This document shows, in pieces, positions 12,398-25,269 of a DNA stretch of 64,000 nt. The stretch's first letter is position 1, and the number at the start of each line of letters is the position of its first letter. The DNA is taken from assembly GCF_033568475.1 (NCBI RefSeq), contig NC_133123.1:136856242-136920241 (forward strand). Reading direction: 5' to 3'. Origin of the DNA: Henckelia pumila. Its lineage: Eukaryota; Streptophyta; Magnoliopsida; Lamiales; Gesneriaceae. A program made the translations under genes and the position numbers. Below the pieces are notes generated by a model, which was not told where the DNA came from, did not search any database, and was given only the letters and a program-made list of their open reading frames with translations.

Positions 12398-14481
12398 ATG
12401 GCGGAGGAATCCTCTCATAGTACTGATACGCAAGTAGTTGTCCACCACCACCCACCGCCGGCTGCGGAGGAGGCAGAGCTGGGATCTGCTGCCGAGAAAC
12501 AGCTGGAGTCGGTGGATAAAGATTCACCCACTCCTTTCCCTGTTGAAGAAAAGCTCAAGGAGGCCGTTATAGTGACGGAAAAAAGCACCCCACTTGCGGT
12601 GGAGGGTGTTTCTCTCACCCCAACGGAAAGTTCTAATTCCGCTTCCTCCGAGTGTCGGACGCTGGTTTCTGCTTTAGAAGAAGCGCAAACTCAAGAATCA
12701 TCTGAAACTCCCAAACCTATATCCCAAGGAGATCAGAAACCGATTGGGAAGGAAAAGGTCCCCGTGGCTTTGGGTTCTTTCAAGGAAGAAAGCAATAAGC
12801 CTACAGATCTCTCGCATTTAGAGCGCAGAACGCTTGAAGAGTTCAAATACAACGTGCAAGAAGTTCTTAAACTCGGCCTTTTTTCCTCGGACACTCCGAC
12901 CTCGCCTGAAGAGGTGTCCATTTGGGGTGTGCCGTTGATGAAAGACGAACGTAGCGACGTGATTTTGATCAAGTTTCTACGGGCCCGCGACTTCAAAGTT
13001 CAAGAATCCTTCGACATGTTGAAGAACACCATAAAATGGCGGAAGGAGTTTAAAGTTGATGAATTAGTGAAGGAGGAGGATTTGGGTGATGATCTTGAAA
13101 AGGTTGTCTTTATGCAGGGACACGACAAAAACGGGCACCCGGTGTGTTATAATGTTTATGGGGAGTTTCAGAACAAAGAGCTGTATTTCAATACGTTTGC
13201 TGATGAGGAAAAACGAATGAAGTTTTTGAGGTGGAGAATTCAGTTTCTTGAAAGAAGTATTAGGAGATTGGACTTTAATCCTGGTGGGATCAATACCATT
13301 TTTCAAGTTAGTGATCTCAAGAATTCTCCCGGACTCGGGAAAAGGGAGCTTCACATTGCCACAAAGCAGGCTTTGCAGATACTTCAGGATAATTATCCTG
13401 AATTTGTGGCAAAACAGGTACTGATTTGATTTATATACTTACGACATTTATTTATTTATTTATCAATAGATACTGTTCTTTGGATTGAAATTTGAATCAT
13501 CTCTAATGAATTCTCACAAGTTATGGAAAATCAATATCATCAAATGGTTCTTTGCTATATCTAAAGAGGCACACACATATTGATTCTTTTTTGTCGGTAG
13601 TGCATCGGTGTAGATGTTGGCTGAGAAACCTTTTAGGAAGCAGGTAATTTCTGTATATGCACATGCTTAAACTTTCGTTTGATGATGACTTGTGTTTCCA
13701 TGTTGGCATATGTTTAATGGAAGTTTGATACCCCTGTGGAATGTGGAATGATCCTTTCTTGATTTTAGGTGTTCATCAACGTCCCTTGGTGGTACTTGGC
13801 GTTCTACACGATGATCAGCCCTTTCCTGACTCAGAGGACCAAAAGTAAATTTGTGTTTTCTGGATCGGCAAAGACTGCCGAAACTCTTTTCAAGTGCGAG
13901 AAGTGTTATATATGAATATCTTTCCTTGTGATTTTTAGAGTGCTATGCATAGTTAGAGTAACATGGTAATTTGATTCTTGCAATAGGTACATATTGCCGG
14001 AGCAAGTGCCTACTCGATATGGTGGACTAAATGTGGATTTCTGTGAATGCAACCCTGAGTTCACTGTCGATGATCCAGCCACGGAGATCACCGTGAAACC
14101 TATGACTAAGCAAACTGTGGAAATCATAGTAAATGAGGTCTGGTTGATGCTGTCATATAGATGTAACTGTCACTATTGAAGGGACGTTTAGAGTGATGTG
14201 TGATTGGGTTTCTTATTTGCCTGCAGAAATGCACTCTTATTTGGGAGCTTCGTGTAGTGGGCTGGGAAGTGAGCTACTGTGCGGAGTACATACCAAATAC
14301 AAAACGTAGATACACGATGATGATACAGAAGACCAGGAAGATGGCTCCAACTGATGAACCGGTTTTGTCTGACAATTTCGGTGTTTCAGAGATTGGTAAG
14401 ATATTACTCACCATTGACAATCCCACTGCCAAGAAGAAGAAGCTTCTTTACCGGTTCAAAGTTGCGCCCTACGTTGACTGA
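12398..14481 (+). CDS. Patellin A: Sec14/CRAL-TRIO plus GOLD domain protein, 4 exons, 516 aa
   Basis: Exons 12398-13417, 13769-13893, 13987-14137 and 14227-14481 join in frame with GT-AG introns. Residues 1 to about 170 are an acidic, low-complexity tail. EEVSIWGVPL opens the conserved part. A CRAL-TRIO N segment (SDVILIKFLRARDFKVQESF, about 187-206) and the Sec14 lipid-binding lobe follow (about 215-400; GHPVCYNVYGEF, DNYPEFVAKQ, FINVPWWYLAFYT). The GOLD domain fills the C-terminal 110 residues and ends in a lysine cluster before LLYRFKVAPYVD. Patellins bind phosphoinositides and act at the cell plate and plasma membrane in membrane trafficking and auxin-related growth (family knowledge). 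The SFKEESNK motif near residue 127 is shared with patellin B. It is closest in feel to the PATL1/2/3/5 group. Confidence 0.94.
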
Positions 14482-15456
14482 TGTAACAGGGCCGGAAAGC
14501 TCTAGTTTTCAAGTAAACTGCTTGCTCATCTACCATTTGTTGAGCGTGTATGGATTTGCTTCTCTCGTGATAATCAATGTTTTCAGATTGACGGTTTGTA
14601 TCTGTTTTGCGGTCATTTATTTCACCCTTGTCAATAATCATGTTCTAAGTGGAAGCAGAAATGCACCTGCTGATGTTTTTGAAGCCCTCCTGAAATCAAA
14701 ATCTTTTGTGGTTAAAGGGCCTTAGAGAAATATCTTTGGGGCTGCTAGTAAATATGTTGAAATGTTATACAACATTTTCCCCTTAGTTTGGTTATTTTTG
14801 CTGTATTCTCTGCCTTGTATAGTCTTGTTTTTTTGGAGCTCTATGATAATATTTCTTCTTGTTTTCTGTTCGATAAACATTTATATCTAAAATCCATTTC
14901 AATGATATGTATTGAATTTCAACGCATTCATAAAAATTCTGGTATTTGTGCGTGTCAACCGCGCAATCTTCTTCCTTTCTCAAGCAATTATCAAGTTCAA
15001 TGGTTATAATGACATTAGGTTTAGTTTGGTGCTCTATCATCTAATCTTGACTGTGACCTATTATGACAGGAAATACTTTCTTTCTCTTTGACATTTGTGT
15101 CCAAACATGATTAGCTTTCATTTCAATGTCTTTGTTCATCAACAATAGACTCTCTTCATGCAACATTCCACAAATTTCTGTCCTAACTCTTCACTATTTT
15201 GTAAAGCCACCACAAATGTCAAGTGGTTGCAAGTAAATTCCAGTCGGTTGGGCGCAGGCACGCCGGCCCGTGACACGATGGTGGACATCATTTTATGATA
15301 TATATGTTGCTGCAAATATACTTCAAAACCACCTAAGAAAAAGATAGATTGATCTTTAGGATTCACTTGTCTAGTCTTTTTTTCTCCAAAACTTCATCTG
15401 TTGAGTAAAAGTTCACTTGTCAATTAATGGGTTAAGTCGATGCGCGTGGCGAATTT

Positions 15457-15510
15457 TGATTGGTTAAAATCAGTGGCCCCCACATGAGACCCGCTGATTT
15501 TAACCAATCA
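15457..15510. repeat. Inverted repeat (20-bp arms, 14-bp loop)
   Basis: The arm 'tgattggttaaaatcagtgg' (15457-15476) pairs with 15491-15510 with one mismatch. The unit could be a hairpin or a remnant of a small inverted-repeat element. No flanking target duplication is clear. Confidence 0.7.
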
Positions 15511-15547
15511 TGGAGTTACACGTCATCCGGAGGGTAATACCTGCGGA

Positions 15548-15660
15548 CGGCATGAACAAAACCCAATTAATGATGCATGGAGATCTACATCTACGCATAG
15601 GCAGGGCGGCATGAACAAAACCCAATAAATGATGCATGGAGATCTACATCTACACGCAGG
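15548..15660. repeat. Tandem duplication, 59-bp period, two copies
   Basis: The segment starting 'cggcatgaacaaaaccca' at 15548 is repeated at 15607 with a few changes and continues through 'gatgcatggagatctacatc' in both copies. It is not coding. Confidence 0.8.
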
Positions 15661-18600
15661 CCGCAACATGTTTTGTTTTGATAAGGCACGTGACAATTAA
15701 TGAGTCACTACGCTCCCATGATGCTGCCATTGTTTCTATTGAATTCTTGCAATTTTAGGTGCTAAAATTTGTCGAACACACACATTATTCATAAATATGT
15801 GTGACATTTAAGTCTTGTTTCCAATAAAGGTGGCATAGTGCCGCTATATTTTTATGAACACTGCAAAAATTTGAATGCAAAGCCCTGTTTTTTTAATGAA
15901 GCAAAGACCTGCACTGCATGCCTAGGAATAGATTAGTAGATGGACAGAAACAGGACAGGACCACCAGCATTGAATTGAATTCTTGTGATCCATGGAATCT
16001 GCCGAAACACATTGGTGCCATTCAAGTGTCGGAGTCATGACCAGAAGATGTGGAGGGGCTTTTGGGAAACAAGACAGGCCAAAACATGTGAAGAAACTAC
16101 AACACATGAAAATTTGAACTCAGCCTCACATTGCATATGTATTGTCCGTCCATAGGCATCCTATAATTTTGATCTATAATGACAATGTATTGGATTTATC
16201 ATCGCCACCAGTACCCTTTCATCTATAATGGAATTTTGCATTCATTTTCCCTATACTAATATATTATAGCATGTTACGTTTTTGGTACATATGAAAGTTG
16301 GATCCAATGTAAAATTGAATTATAATAATAATGTGAATTGGGGCGAAAATCATGAATCATTACCCCCAACGCCCTTTAAAAACATTTTTCAAAACACAAT
16401 CATTTCTCTTGTTAATAATTAGTTCGTGCTTGACTTTGGGTTAGTTGTTATTGCCAACCGTGCTTCGTCTCTTTATCAGTACCAAATAATAATTTTATTT
16501 AAAACCACAAAGGAACCTGAGAGGCAATCAACGTTGGAGGGTACATTGAATTCATATCATAACTAAGAAAACTCGACCCCTTGTATTTGGAGAATATACC
16601 CTTTTTATTATTTTTTTTGTTGTCGTTATATTCAAGATTATTTTTCATCTGGTAATCAAATTTTTTCCGTCTTTTTCTTCCTTGCGAAATTAATTTCGAT
16701 GCTTTAAAATGTAATAATGATAACATAAAATTAATGTTTTCACGGTTTTTAAAAGATACACATCTCACAAGTAAATTATATAGCTAGCTATTAGCTAATG
16801 ATTTCTTAATCATAATTAATAATTTAAATATCTTTTAAAAAATAATCAATAAAGCGTACATCCGTAGGTAGACATCCCTGGTCTCTAGAAAGTACTTGAG
16901 AATATTAGGAAAAACTATAACATATTCTTCAAATGAATATGCAATGCAGTACCAAGGAATTATTAATATCTATATATTTAATTTTTTTAAAAAAAAAACA
17001 GGAAAATTCGGGCAAAGCTATCTGCAGAGTTTGGGAATGTAATTGCTTACATTTTCTATCATTCTTTCAAATTTAAATTTTTGCATCTGTACACACATTT
17101 AGAGAAAGACGAAGCAGCATACATCGTTGTTGTCTGAATTTCCAGGGAATTATTGTACTTTCTCAAAACAGACAAGTGATCCGTATGGTCATTTTCTCCC
17201 ACCTGCCCAAACAAAAATACAAAAAACCCCCTAAACAATTTTTTTTAAAAAAAAACCAACAAAAACAAATAAATTAAATTTATTGCCTATTTTCCGAGTC
17301 TTATTATTATTTTTTTCATGAAATACCAATCCATTAACAAGAAAGCAAGTCTTACTTTACACCGATTCTAATACAACTGGGAATAGCTTTAAAAAAAATC
17401 ACAACCCGAGTCTGATTTGATGCTACTTTGGATTCACAGCATATATATTTTATAAATAATTAAATAAATAAATAAATAAATAAAATCCAATGTCACTCAC
17501 ATTTAAATCGGTACAACATATTTTCTTCAAGTAAATGAGATATTTAAATAATACCTAAAAATAATAATCATAAGATTTCCTTAAGAAAATTTTCAAATAT
17601 TTTCACGCCTCGACAAATTGAAAAATATACTTAAGTGGGATTAACCTTATTTGTGGGGTCTGTTTCTGTAATTTTACAGTCTCTGCCTGAAGTCGAGCAC
17701 CTGGCCTTGATAATTAATGAGGAACAGACAGTGATAAACTAAGACTTTTGTTCATAAAGTTGGTGTGTATAATTTTTAGGAACTAAACTTTTAAGACAAA
17801 ATCATACTACACATAACAAGTGGGAATTTCAAAAAGAATAGACAAAAGACACTGCCAGCCCAGCTATCTTAGCAGGTTATTAAAAATATGTTGCTTTATC
17901 TTCTTTCTAAAAAGGCCCCTTCTTTTCTTTTGACAAATTCATTCATGTCTCTTTACTGTTTTTATTCTGCACAATCCTCGCTTGTTCAAATCAATACAAT
18001 AAATACTATTCTCATCTCTAAAAACGTGTCCGCGTTGATGAAATAAACAAACAATCGACAAATAGTCGTATATTAGATTCACATTATCAACATTTTCTTG
18101 GACGAAAACTATATAACGTGGTTTACCAATCTAGTTTAAGATTGATACGAAGGGGAAAACAATTAAATTTTAGAAAAATTAATTTAAAAAAAATGGTGTC
18201 AACGATCCCGGCTTCACCAAATTCGGTCCCCTAATAATAGGCACACGATGCATGTGATATGGACCAATAATAATACCAATTGCCTTCTACAGTACTGATT
18301 TATTGCACCACGTAACCTCCTAAGGGGACACATTTGAGAATAAGGACAATGAGGGTGTGAAGGATCCAATATCAACATACAAGAAAAGAAACTATGAAGC
18401 AACAAAATAATAGCTGGAAAATGAAGCATATACTTGTATGTATAGTAACAAAAGTTTCTTTCGACATTTCACACTATTTCAAGAAAAAGAATTATGCCAC
18501 ATTGTCACACTACTCCCATTCCAATGTATCCATCTTCTTCCCCTAAAATGTTCCACCAAACATATTTTAACAATCAAACAACAAAATTTAATTCAAGTGC

Positions 18601-18740
18601 AAAAAACAGCAAACAGATAGAAGTTCCCCCCCAAGAGCTTGTAACTTAAAAACTAAGTTTAATACACATATATAAGATAAAAGAATATGTAAATGTAAAT
18701 AAGGAATCCCCCTTATTCTGCTGCATGGTATTCAAGAATT

Positions 18741-21040
18741 TCATTGAGCAGGCTTGGTCTTGGACCTATAGAGAAGCTTCTTCTTCTTAGAAGTTTGGTT
18801 GTCGAATGTGAGCACCACTTTGCCAGGTTCGTTGATTTTGAAGGTGCAGAAAATCGCCTGTTCATCGGTGGCAGCAATCTTCCTTGGCTTCTGTACGATC
18901 CAAGTGTATCCGCCTTCCGCGCTTGGGACAAATTCAGCTCCGTAGGATACATCCCATCCAACTACTCGCACCTCCCAGACCAACGTGCAAGCCTGGCAAA
19001 ATACCGGAAGATTAGTTAAATGCCATATTTCAGTTTTCTTGAGTAGGATTTTATATCAAAGAATGACTGAAAAAACTTGCCCACCTCAGTGATGGGAAGT
19101 TCAATGGTGTGTTTGAATGTTGGCTTAATGATCTCCTCGGTTGCCGGATCAGCGATGGTGAATTCTTGATCACCAGCTTCCTTGCTGAGGCCACCATATT
19201 GAATGGGTACTTGCTCCGGCGCAATGTATCTGTCACAAAAATCAACATGATCATTGAACTTGGGATACAATGAGGTAATACAAACATTATAATCCAAGGC
19301 AACATGATCATTGAACTTGGGATACAATGAGGTAATACAAACATTAAAATCCAAGGGAAATTTTAATCGAATTTACTGACTTGAAAAGAGTCTCAGCAGT
19401 CTTGGTAGGGCCTGCGAACACAAACTTGCTCTTCGTTCTTTGGGTTAAGAATGGGCTAATCATCCTATTGTATGCCACATACCACCATGGAACATTGATA
19501 AACACCTTCACAACATCAATAATACACATATACTTCAATCAAATCCAGTAATAACAATTAACACACTACGAACTTTATGACAGAAACCATATTCATAGCA
19601 CACACACAGAATCCAGAGAGGGGATATCTAATAATTTCAGGCCTTGCTAAACAAAAACATATCAATGAAAATTTGCAGAAGGTTTATAAATGTTTATTAA
19701 AAAAGGGATCTTTATGAGAATTATACCTGTTTGGCAACGAATTCAGGATAGTTATCCTGGAGCAACTGGAGTGCCTGGTTGGTAGCTTGCCGGAGTTCTT
19801 TCTTGAAGAGGATTAGACCAGGGGAATTCTTGAGATCGGTGATTTGAACAAAAGTGCAGGTGCCATCGGGACTAAAATCAAGATTCTTGACATTTTTCTC
19901 TAGGAATTGAATATACCACCGGAGGAACTTTGTTCTCTTCTCAGAATCAGCAAAGGTGGTGTTGTACAGTTCCTTGTCCTGAAATTCGCCAAAAGCATTG
20001 TAACAAACAGGGTGCCCCTCTTTATCCACTCCATGAATATACACAACTTTTTCAAGCCCCTCGCCGATTCCTTCATCTTCCAACAGTTCCTCGATTTTAA
20101 ACTCTTTCCTCCATGCCACCACATTCTTGAGCATGGAAAAGGCTTCCTTTACTTTGAAATCCCTCGCCCTCAAGAACTTGAGGAGAACCACATCGCTCCT
20201 CTCATCGGCAAGAAGGGGGACACCCCACACGGAAACTTCCTCCGGAGTTGAAGGGGCTTTCTCCTCCTCTTCCTTAGGTTTCTGATCCTCCGCCGGGGTG
20301 GCGGCAGGCTCCTCACATGGTGGCGGAGCGGGGGCGGGGGCGGTGACCTCGTGCACTATGGTCTCTTTAATCTCTTCGGCAACAGTTTCCGGCTTTTCTT
20401 CAACCTTTTCAACGGTGGATGGCTCTGCAGCGGTTGGTGGGGCAACTTTTTCTTCAACCTTCTTCTCCACGACCTCTTCTTTCACGGGCTCCGTCGCTGG
20501 TGGCGGCGGAGGGACATCAGCAGGTGCCTCGGTTGCTTCCGCTTTTCCTTTAGTTTTTGGTGGCTCTTCCACTGCTTTCTCCTCGGTTTTGGGCTCTTCT
20601 TCTTTCTTTTCTTCAGGTTTTGCTTCTTCTTCTTCCTTCTTCTCCTCAGCTTTCGGCTCCTCCTCTTTGGCGGGGGCCGGCGGAGGTGGAGGCGGAGCGG
20701 TGAATTCATGCTTGGCGAGTGCCTCCTGAATCAACAGTTTGAATTCCTCCAAAGCCTTCTTCTCTGGATCCACGAGATCATCCACCTTGTTGCTCTCCTC
20801 TTTAAATGACACAGATTCAGCAACCTTCTGCTCGCCACCCGCTTCATCTTTCTCCTTCACGCTTTCCACCACCTCCTCAGGCGTCGGCTTCTCCACCTTC
20901 TCCAACTCAGCCTCCGGCTGCGGCGGCTCCTTCTCTACGGCGGCGGTGGCCCGCTTCTCGGCCACCGGAACATCACACACCACGACCTCTTCAGCAACAG
21001 ACGATCCCTCCGCAGTCGTTTTCTTGGTTTCCTCAGCCAT
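18741..21040 (-). CDS. Patellin B: Sec14/CRAL-TRIO plus GOLD domain protein, 4 exons, 611 aa
   Basis: Minus-strand exons are 21040-19727, 19505-19381, 19229-19085 and 18992-18741, all with GT-AG introns. The ATG at 21040 is preferred: it opens MAEETKK, matching MAEES in patellin A. Residues 1 to about 268 are a long acidic tail rich in Glu, Lys, Pro and Ala with proline runs. EEVSVWGVPL and SDVVLLKFLRARDFKVKEAF open the conserved part. The Sec14 lobe (GHPVCYNAFGEF, DNYPEFVAKQ, FINVPWWYVAYNR) and a GOLD domain follow, ending KKKKLLYRSKTKPAQ. Exon 2 (125 nt) and the intron phases equal those of patellin A, so the two are paralogues, here in tail-to-tail orientation. SPGLILFKKEL carries a few extra residues relative to SPGLGKREL in patellin A. 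Role: phosphoinositide-binding trafficking protein at the cell plate and plasma membrane (family knowledge). Confidence 0.94.
19244..19357. repeat. Tandem duplication (57-bp period) in patellin B intron 2
   Basis: Two adjacent copies start 'aacatgatcattgaacttgg' at 19244 and 19301, nearly identical through 'ccaagg'. They lie in the intron between exons 2 and 3 and do not touch the splice sites. Confidence 0.9.
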
Positions 21041-21060
21041 ATCCAAAATTCAAGAAAACA

Positions 21061-21097
21061 ACAACTCAAACTCAAACTCAAACTCAAACTCAAACAC
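21061..21097. repeat. (CAAACT)n hexanucleotide repeat in the patellin B leader
   Basis: Six or so 'ctcaaa/caaact' units lie 20-57 bp upstream of the patellin B ATG, probably in the 5' untranslated region. On the sense strand they read as T/G-rich GTTTGA repeats. Confidence 0.8.
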
Positions 21098-24000
21098 TGA
21101 AATTCAAAGCCAACTAAAACAAGTTTTAGAGAGAAAAACGAGAAGATTTATTGGGAGTGGGCGATTAAAATGCTAAAATGGGATGGAATTTTATCAAGGA
21201 AGAGGAGAGGAACAGTCTGTCAAAGACTCGAAATGTGCCAGCTCGTTACCACTCTTGTAATGGGGTCCATCTCCAACACACCACGACTCCTCTTTCTTCC
21301 ACCTAAATCAACTGCCAAATTCCCCAAAAATTACAAAAATCATAAACAATTATTTCAATTTGCTAAAAAAAAATTACGTTTTTGTATGCAACAAGGTGGC
21401 AGAATCCTTTTTCGTTGTATTATTACATAGTTGGATGCCATTAATTATTTTCCCCTATTGGAGTTTGAAATTTCAAATACGGGACATTACCATATATATA
21501 TTTTTAAATAAATATATCATCGAAGATGTATCTGAATTGTTGATTTTAAAATATGAGATATCGATCTATTGGCAAATGGCAATCAATTCTTGATATGCTT
21601 ACTGTTCTTGATTTTTGCCATTTAATAATAATACATTACCTCGTCTATTACAGGCATATTCTTGTTCATTTCGGACATACAAATTCTATGCTAGTAGTAT
21701 TTTACTTTAATATAATTTGTATTATATACTAAATCAGATATGGCCGAATTTATTAAATTAAATCATAAAAAATAATGGACGTCACGTAATTTGAATCATG
21801 CCGTAGCCTCTGGTATTCGAAATTTTCAACAATGTATATTTCAGCAATACAGTGTAGGAGCTACTGTGTGGAAATATTTTCACCATATTCACAATTATCG
21901 TGATATAATAATTGTAAATCAATATACTGACAGTAATCAGCATTTTCAACCTCTGATTCATAATTACCTCGGAATTAATATAATATATAATATAATAATA
22001 ATAGCAGGTGAACTTTGATATTTTTTCTAGAACATTAAACGTAAGCATTAATTAGATAAGGCATGATAAGAGCCAGCCAATTTCAACACCATGAAGCATC
22101 CGATGTAGAAATTTGCTGCGGAAGAAAGTGAAATCCATAGACTTTAATTCAAAACGATTATATCAAAATTATTTTAATTTTTTGGTTTATGAAATTTAAT
22201 ATTATGCACGCGTCGTGTGTTTCTTAATTTTATTTTCATAAAACAGATCATATTATATCTTGATGCAACTTTAATATATATATGTGTGTGTGTCATCATA
22301 ATTATAAAAATAAAATAGAGGAAAAAAAACAGAGACATTCCTTTTGGTATGTGATTCTAATACAAAATATTTAATTGTTTACTAGTTATTTTTTGACAAT
22401 CTGTCAAATGATAAGATCTTGATTATATTAATAATAGTCATAATTGCACACCATGTTTCTTTGTCATTATCGTCCTTGTAACGCCGGCTCGTACAAAATT
22501 AAAATAAAAACAGAATTCAACAACAGGGATTATATTCTATTTTTTTAATAAAAAATATATATTACGATTTTTATATATAGAGATACGGAAGATATGTATG
22601 TATAGGTAACGGGTTTCAGTGTGTGAGTGGACCTACCATCCCCCGTCTTTCGTGCGCCAAAGTAATCAAAGCTGCTGGCTCATGATATTTCTTCGCTGTC
22701 TTTTTCTTTCTGGAAATTATTTTTTAAAATATAAGCTAAACAAATAAATATATATTTATAATTTTTTTTTTCGTTTTTTTTAAGATGCCTTTTGTGATTA
22801 TTTTTTGAAATGGCATGGGAACAAGAGTTAGTGTTTAAGGGGGCCAACTTCTGTCTGAATCCGTTGAGTCGTAATTTAATTTTTCGTCTCACCGTAATTA
22901 ATAATTTTATAAATTTAAAGGTATCCATTTTGAAAAAAAAATTTACATAATATATTTTTAATAATTCGTGCAATAGCTATATTTATTAAAATACAACGTA
23001 ATGTTTTTTTTTATTGTGTAAACTCACTAAAAAGTCTAAAATATAATTGAATTTACATATCAAAAAATATAGAGGAAAAATTTAAGACAACGTCATAAAT
23101 TAATTATAAATTAAACAACTAGAAAACCGATCGAAAAGGTTTGAATTTATAATAGAGGATAAATGCGGGGGACGACGTTTTTGGTAACCCACGGGGTCTA
23201 TAATTAATGAAGGAAAACAATAAATCCCAATGTTAATAATAACAATTTAATTTAATTAATGGAAAAGGTAGAGAGGCTCTGGGCTCTCTAATTGGTTAAA
23301 TTTTAGCCCACAATATAATTATTATTTCCTTTGATATATAAAAATGAAATTATATACAAAATTTATTAATTAAAGTTTAAGTAAGGAATAGATTTTATAT
23401 TGTAGGATATTAACTCGTACATTATATTTAACTAGTACCCGGAGGCACACATGCAAAGCGTCTTATATTTCATATTTTTTTAACTAAAAAAATTTGTAAT
23501 AATAATAAATAGTAAAATAAAAAAATGGAATTTTTGTAAATAAATATTCATAAAAGGAAAAAAAAATATAATAAAATGGCATTTTTGTAATTACATAACC
23601 ATCCAAGGATAAAATCATGAAGGAGGTCATACCAAAAAGACCATTAAGGTGCTTTTGTTCTATATATAGATATATAGTATAGATGAGTTACCTATGAAAT
23701 TAAAAAAATTAAAAAAAACTTTCAAGATTATAATTTAATTAAATATATTAATTATTACAAATTTTATATATTAAAGCATTTAAAGCATTTATGTAATATG
23801 CAAGGATTCCTAAAATTATTAAATTTGTGTAGAGTAATTAAGCAAATTTTAAAATTATAATTTATTTATTATTATATTTTTAGAATTTATTTATCTACAT
23901 TTCAAAGTGAAAATTTTTAGCAAAACATAACGTTATAAAGTATGTAATTTTCGTAAATTATATATATATATATATAATGTATGAAAAGAATGGAAAATTT

Positions 24001-24658
24001 CATTGCATATAGAACACAAATAGAAATAAGTTTTGTTTGTTTTTTTTTTTTAGCTAATTTTTTTGGCGGAATTTGACTATTTTTGGCAAAAACTCAGTTA
24101 TTATATATATATAGATTTAAGAGTAAATTAGTGATCAAGAATAGTTATTCAACTTATTTGGCATACAAATTGTGTAAAACAAGTTTTGATACAATTTTTA
24201 TTTCTTAGATGTTTTAATCTAAAAACGTACATAGATTGGAAATTGAGAAATTTTAGTAATTTTTTTAAAACATATATCGGTTGTTCATACTTAAGGCAAG
24301 ATAATATTATTCGTTTATGTACATAAATTATATATAGAATATTACTCATTTATGTATATAAAATTCATGATGTATTCTTGGAGGGATAAAAACACCATCT
24401 AGTGAAAATAAAATCATAGAAAAATAAATGAACAATTATTTTGCACTATATATTTCAATGCCAATAAATAATGTAACCTATACAATATGTGCTAATAAAT
24501 AAAAAAGTCCCACGATTGCATTTACTTCGATATTCATAACTTCAACTACAATTTTTTCATGGTTTACTATATAATAAAAAATCCATTTTTTTCCTCCATC
24601 GATTTTTTCTATTTCTGGCTAGGTGTGACCAATATTCATCTCACTGAGTGATTACAAT

Positions 24659-24956
24659 TAGAGATGTCAAAATGGATTAAACTCGTCGGGTTGGCTAGCC
24701 CCGCCCCATCATACAATATTGGTGGATTGAGTTGGCAATTTCTCAACCCACCTAAAAGGTGGGCCGGCCCGCACCGCCCAGCCTAAATATAGGCTGTGGT
24801 GGGTTGCGGGTTGACCAGCAAAAATTCATCGATTTACACGTGAACCCATCGGGTTGGCCCGCCCCGCCACCTAAAATAGATAGGTTGGGTTGATGTTTTT
24901 CCAACCCGTCTAAAAGGTGGGCCGGCCCGGTCCGCCGACCCGTTTTGACACCTCTA
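24659..24956. mobile_element. hAT-type MITE, 298 bp, with 8-bp target duplication
   Basis: The element starts TAGAGATGTCAAAATGG and ends with the inverted form CCGTTTTGACACCTCTA. It is flanked on both sides by ATTACAAT (24651-24658 and 24957-24964). An 8-bp duplication with TA-G-starting inverted ends is diagnostic of the hAT superfamily. It is too short to encode a transposase, so it is non-autonomous. The interior is much more GC-rich than its surroundings, with repeated 'ggtgggccggcccg' blocks. Confidence 0.9.
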
Positions 24957-25236
24957 ATTACAATGGTTGGGCTCCATTTATTATATTAATCTTCATCCAC
25001 GTGCTCGTCGGATATTCAACTTTTATCCTCTTTTCTTTTCTCGTCCCCATCCCGATTGTTAGACCCAGACTCCATACCTATCGAAAGATGAATACTTATA
25101 TCTTACCCAAATATCATATTAATACATACAACTGTATTTTTTCATATTTGATTAAAATTATGTTCATTCATCAAATTTTTTTTAAAAAATAAAAAATATG
25201 AAAGATAAAAAAAAAAAACTAGTCATAATATAAGAA

Positions 25237-25263
<27 letters not shown>
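25237..25263. repeat. (AT)n microsatellite
   Basis: An uninterrupted alternating AT tract of about 27 bp. Confidence 0.9.

Positions 25264-25269
<6 letters not shown>

Larger units (their letters stand above)
14482..18740. other. Intergenic between the convergent patellins
   Basis: About 4.3 kb without a recognisable gene. It holds the two 3' ends, a hairpin and a 59-bp tandem duplication near 15.5 kb, an (AAAT)n microsatellite at about 17456-17484, and otherwise AT-rich sequence. Short frames such as 15922-16107 and 18214-18429 show no family signature. Confidence 0.5.

Noticed and set aside
20298-21176. Long open frames on the plus strand opposite the patellin B acidic tail
   Set aside because: They arise because Glu/Lys/Pro-rich codons read as Ser/Phe/Leu-rich frames in reverse. 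The minus-strand gene is clear.
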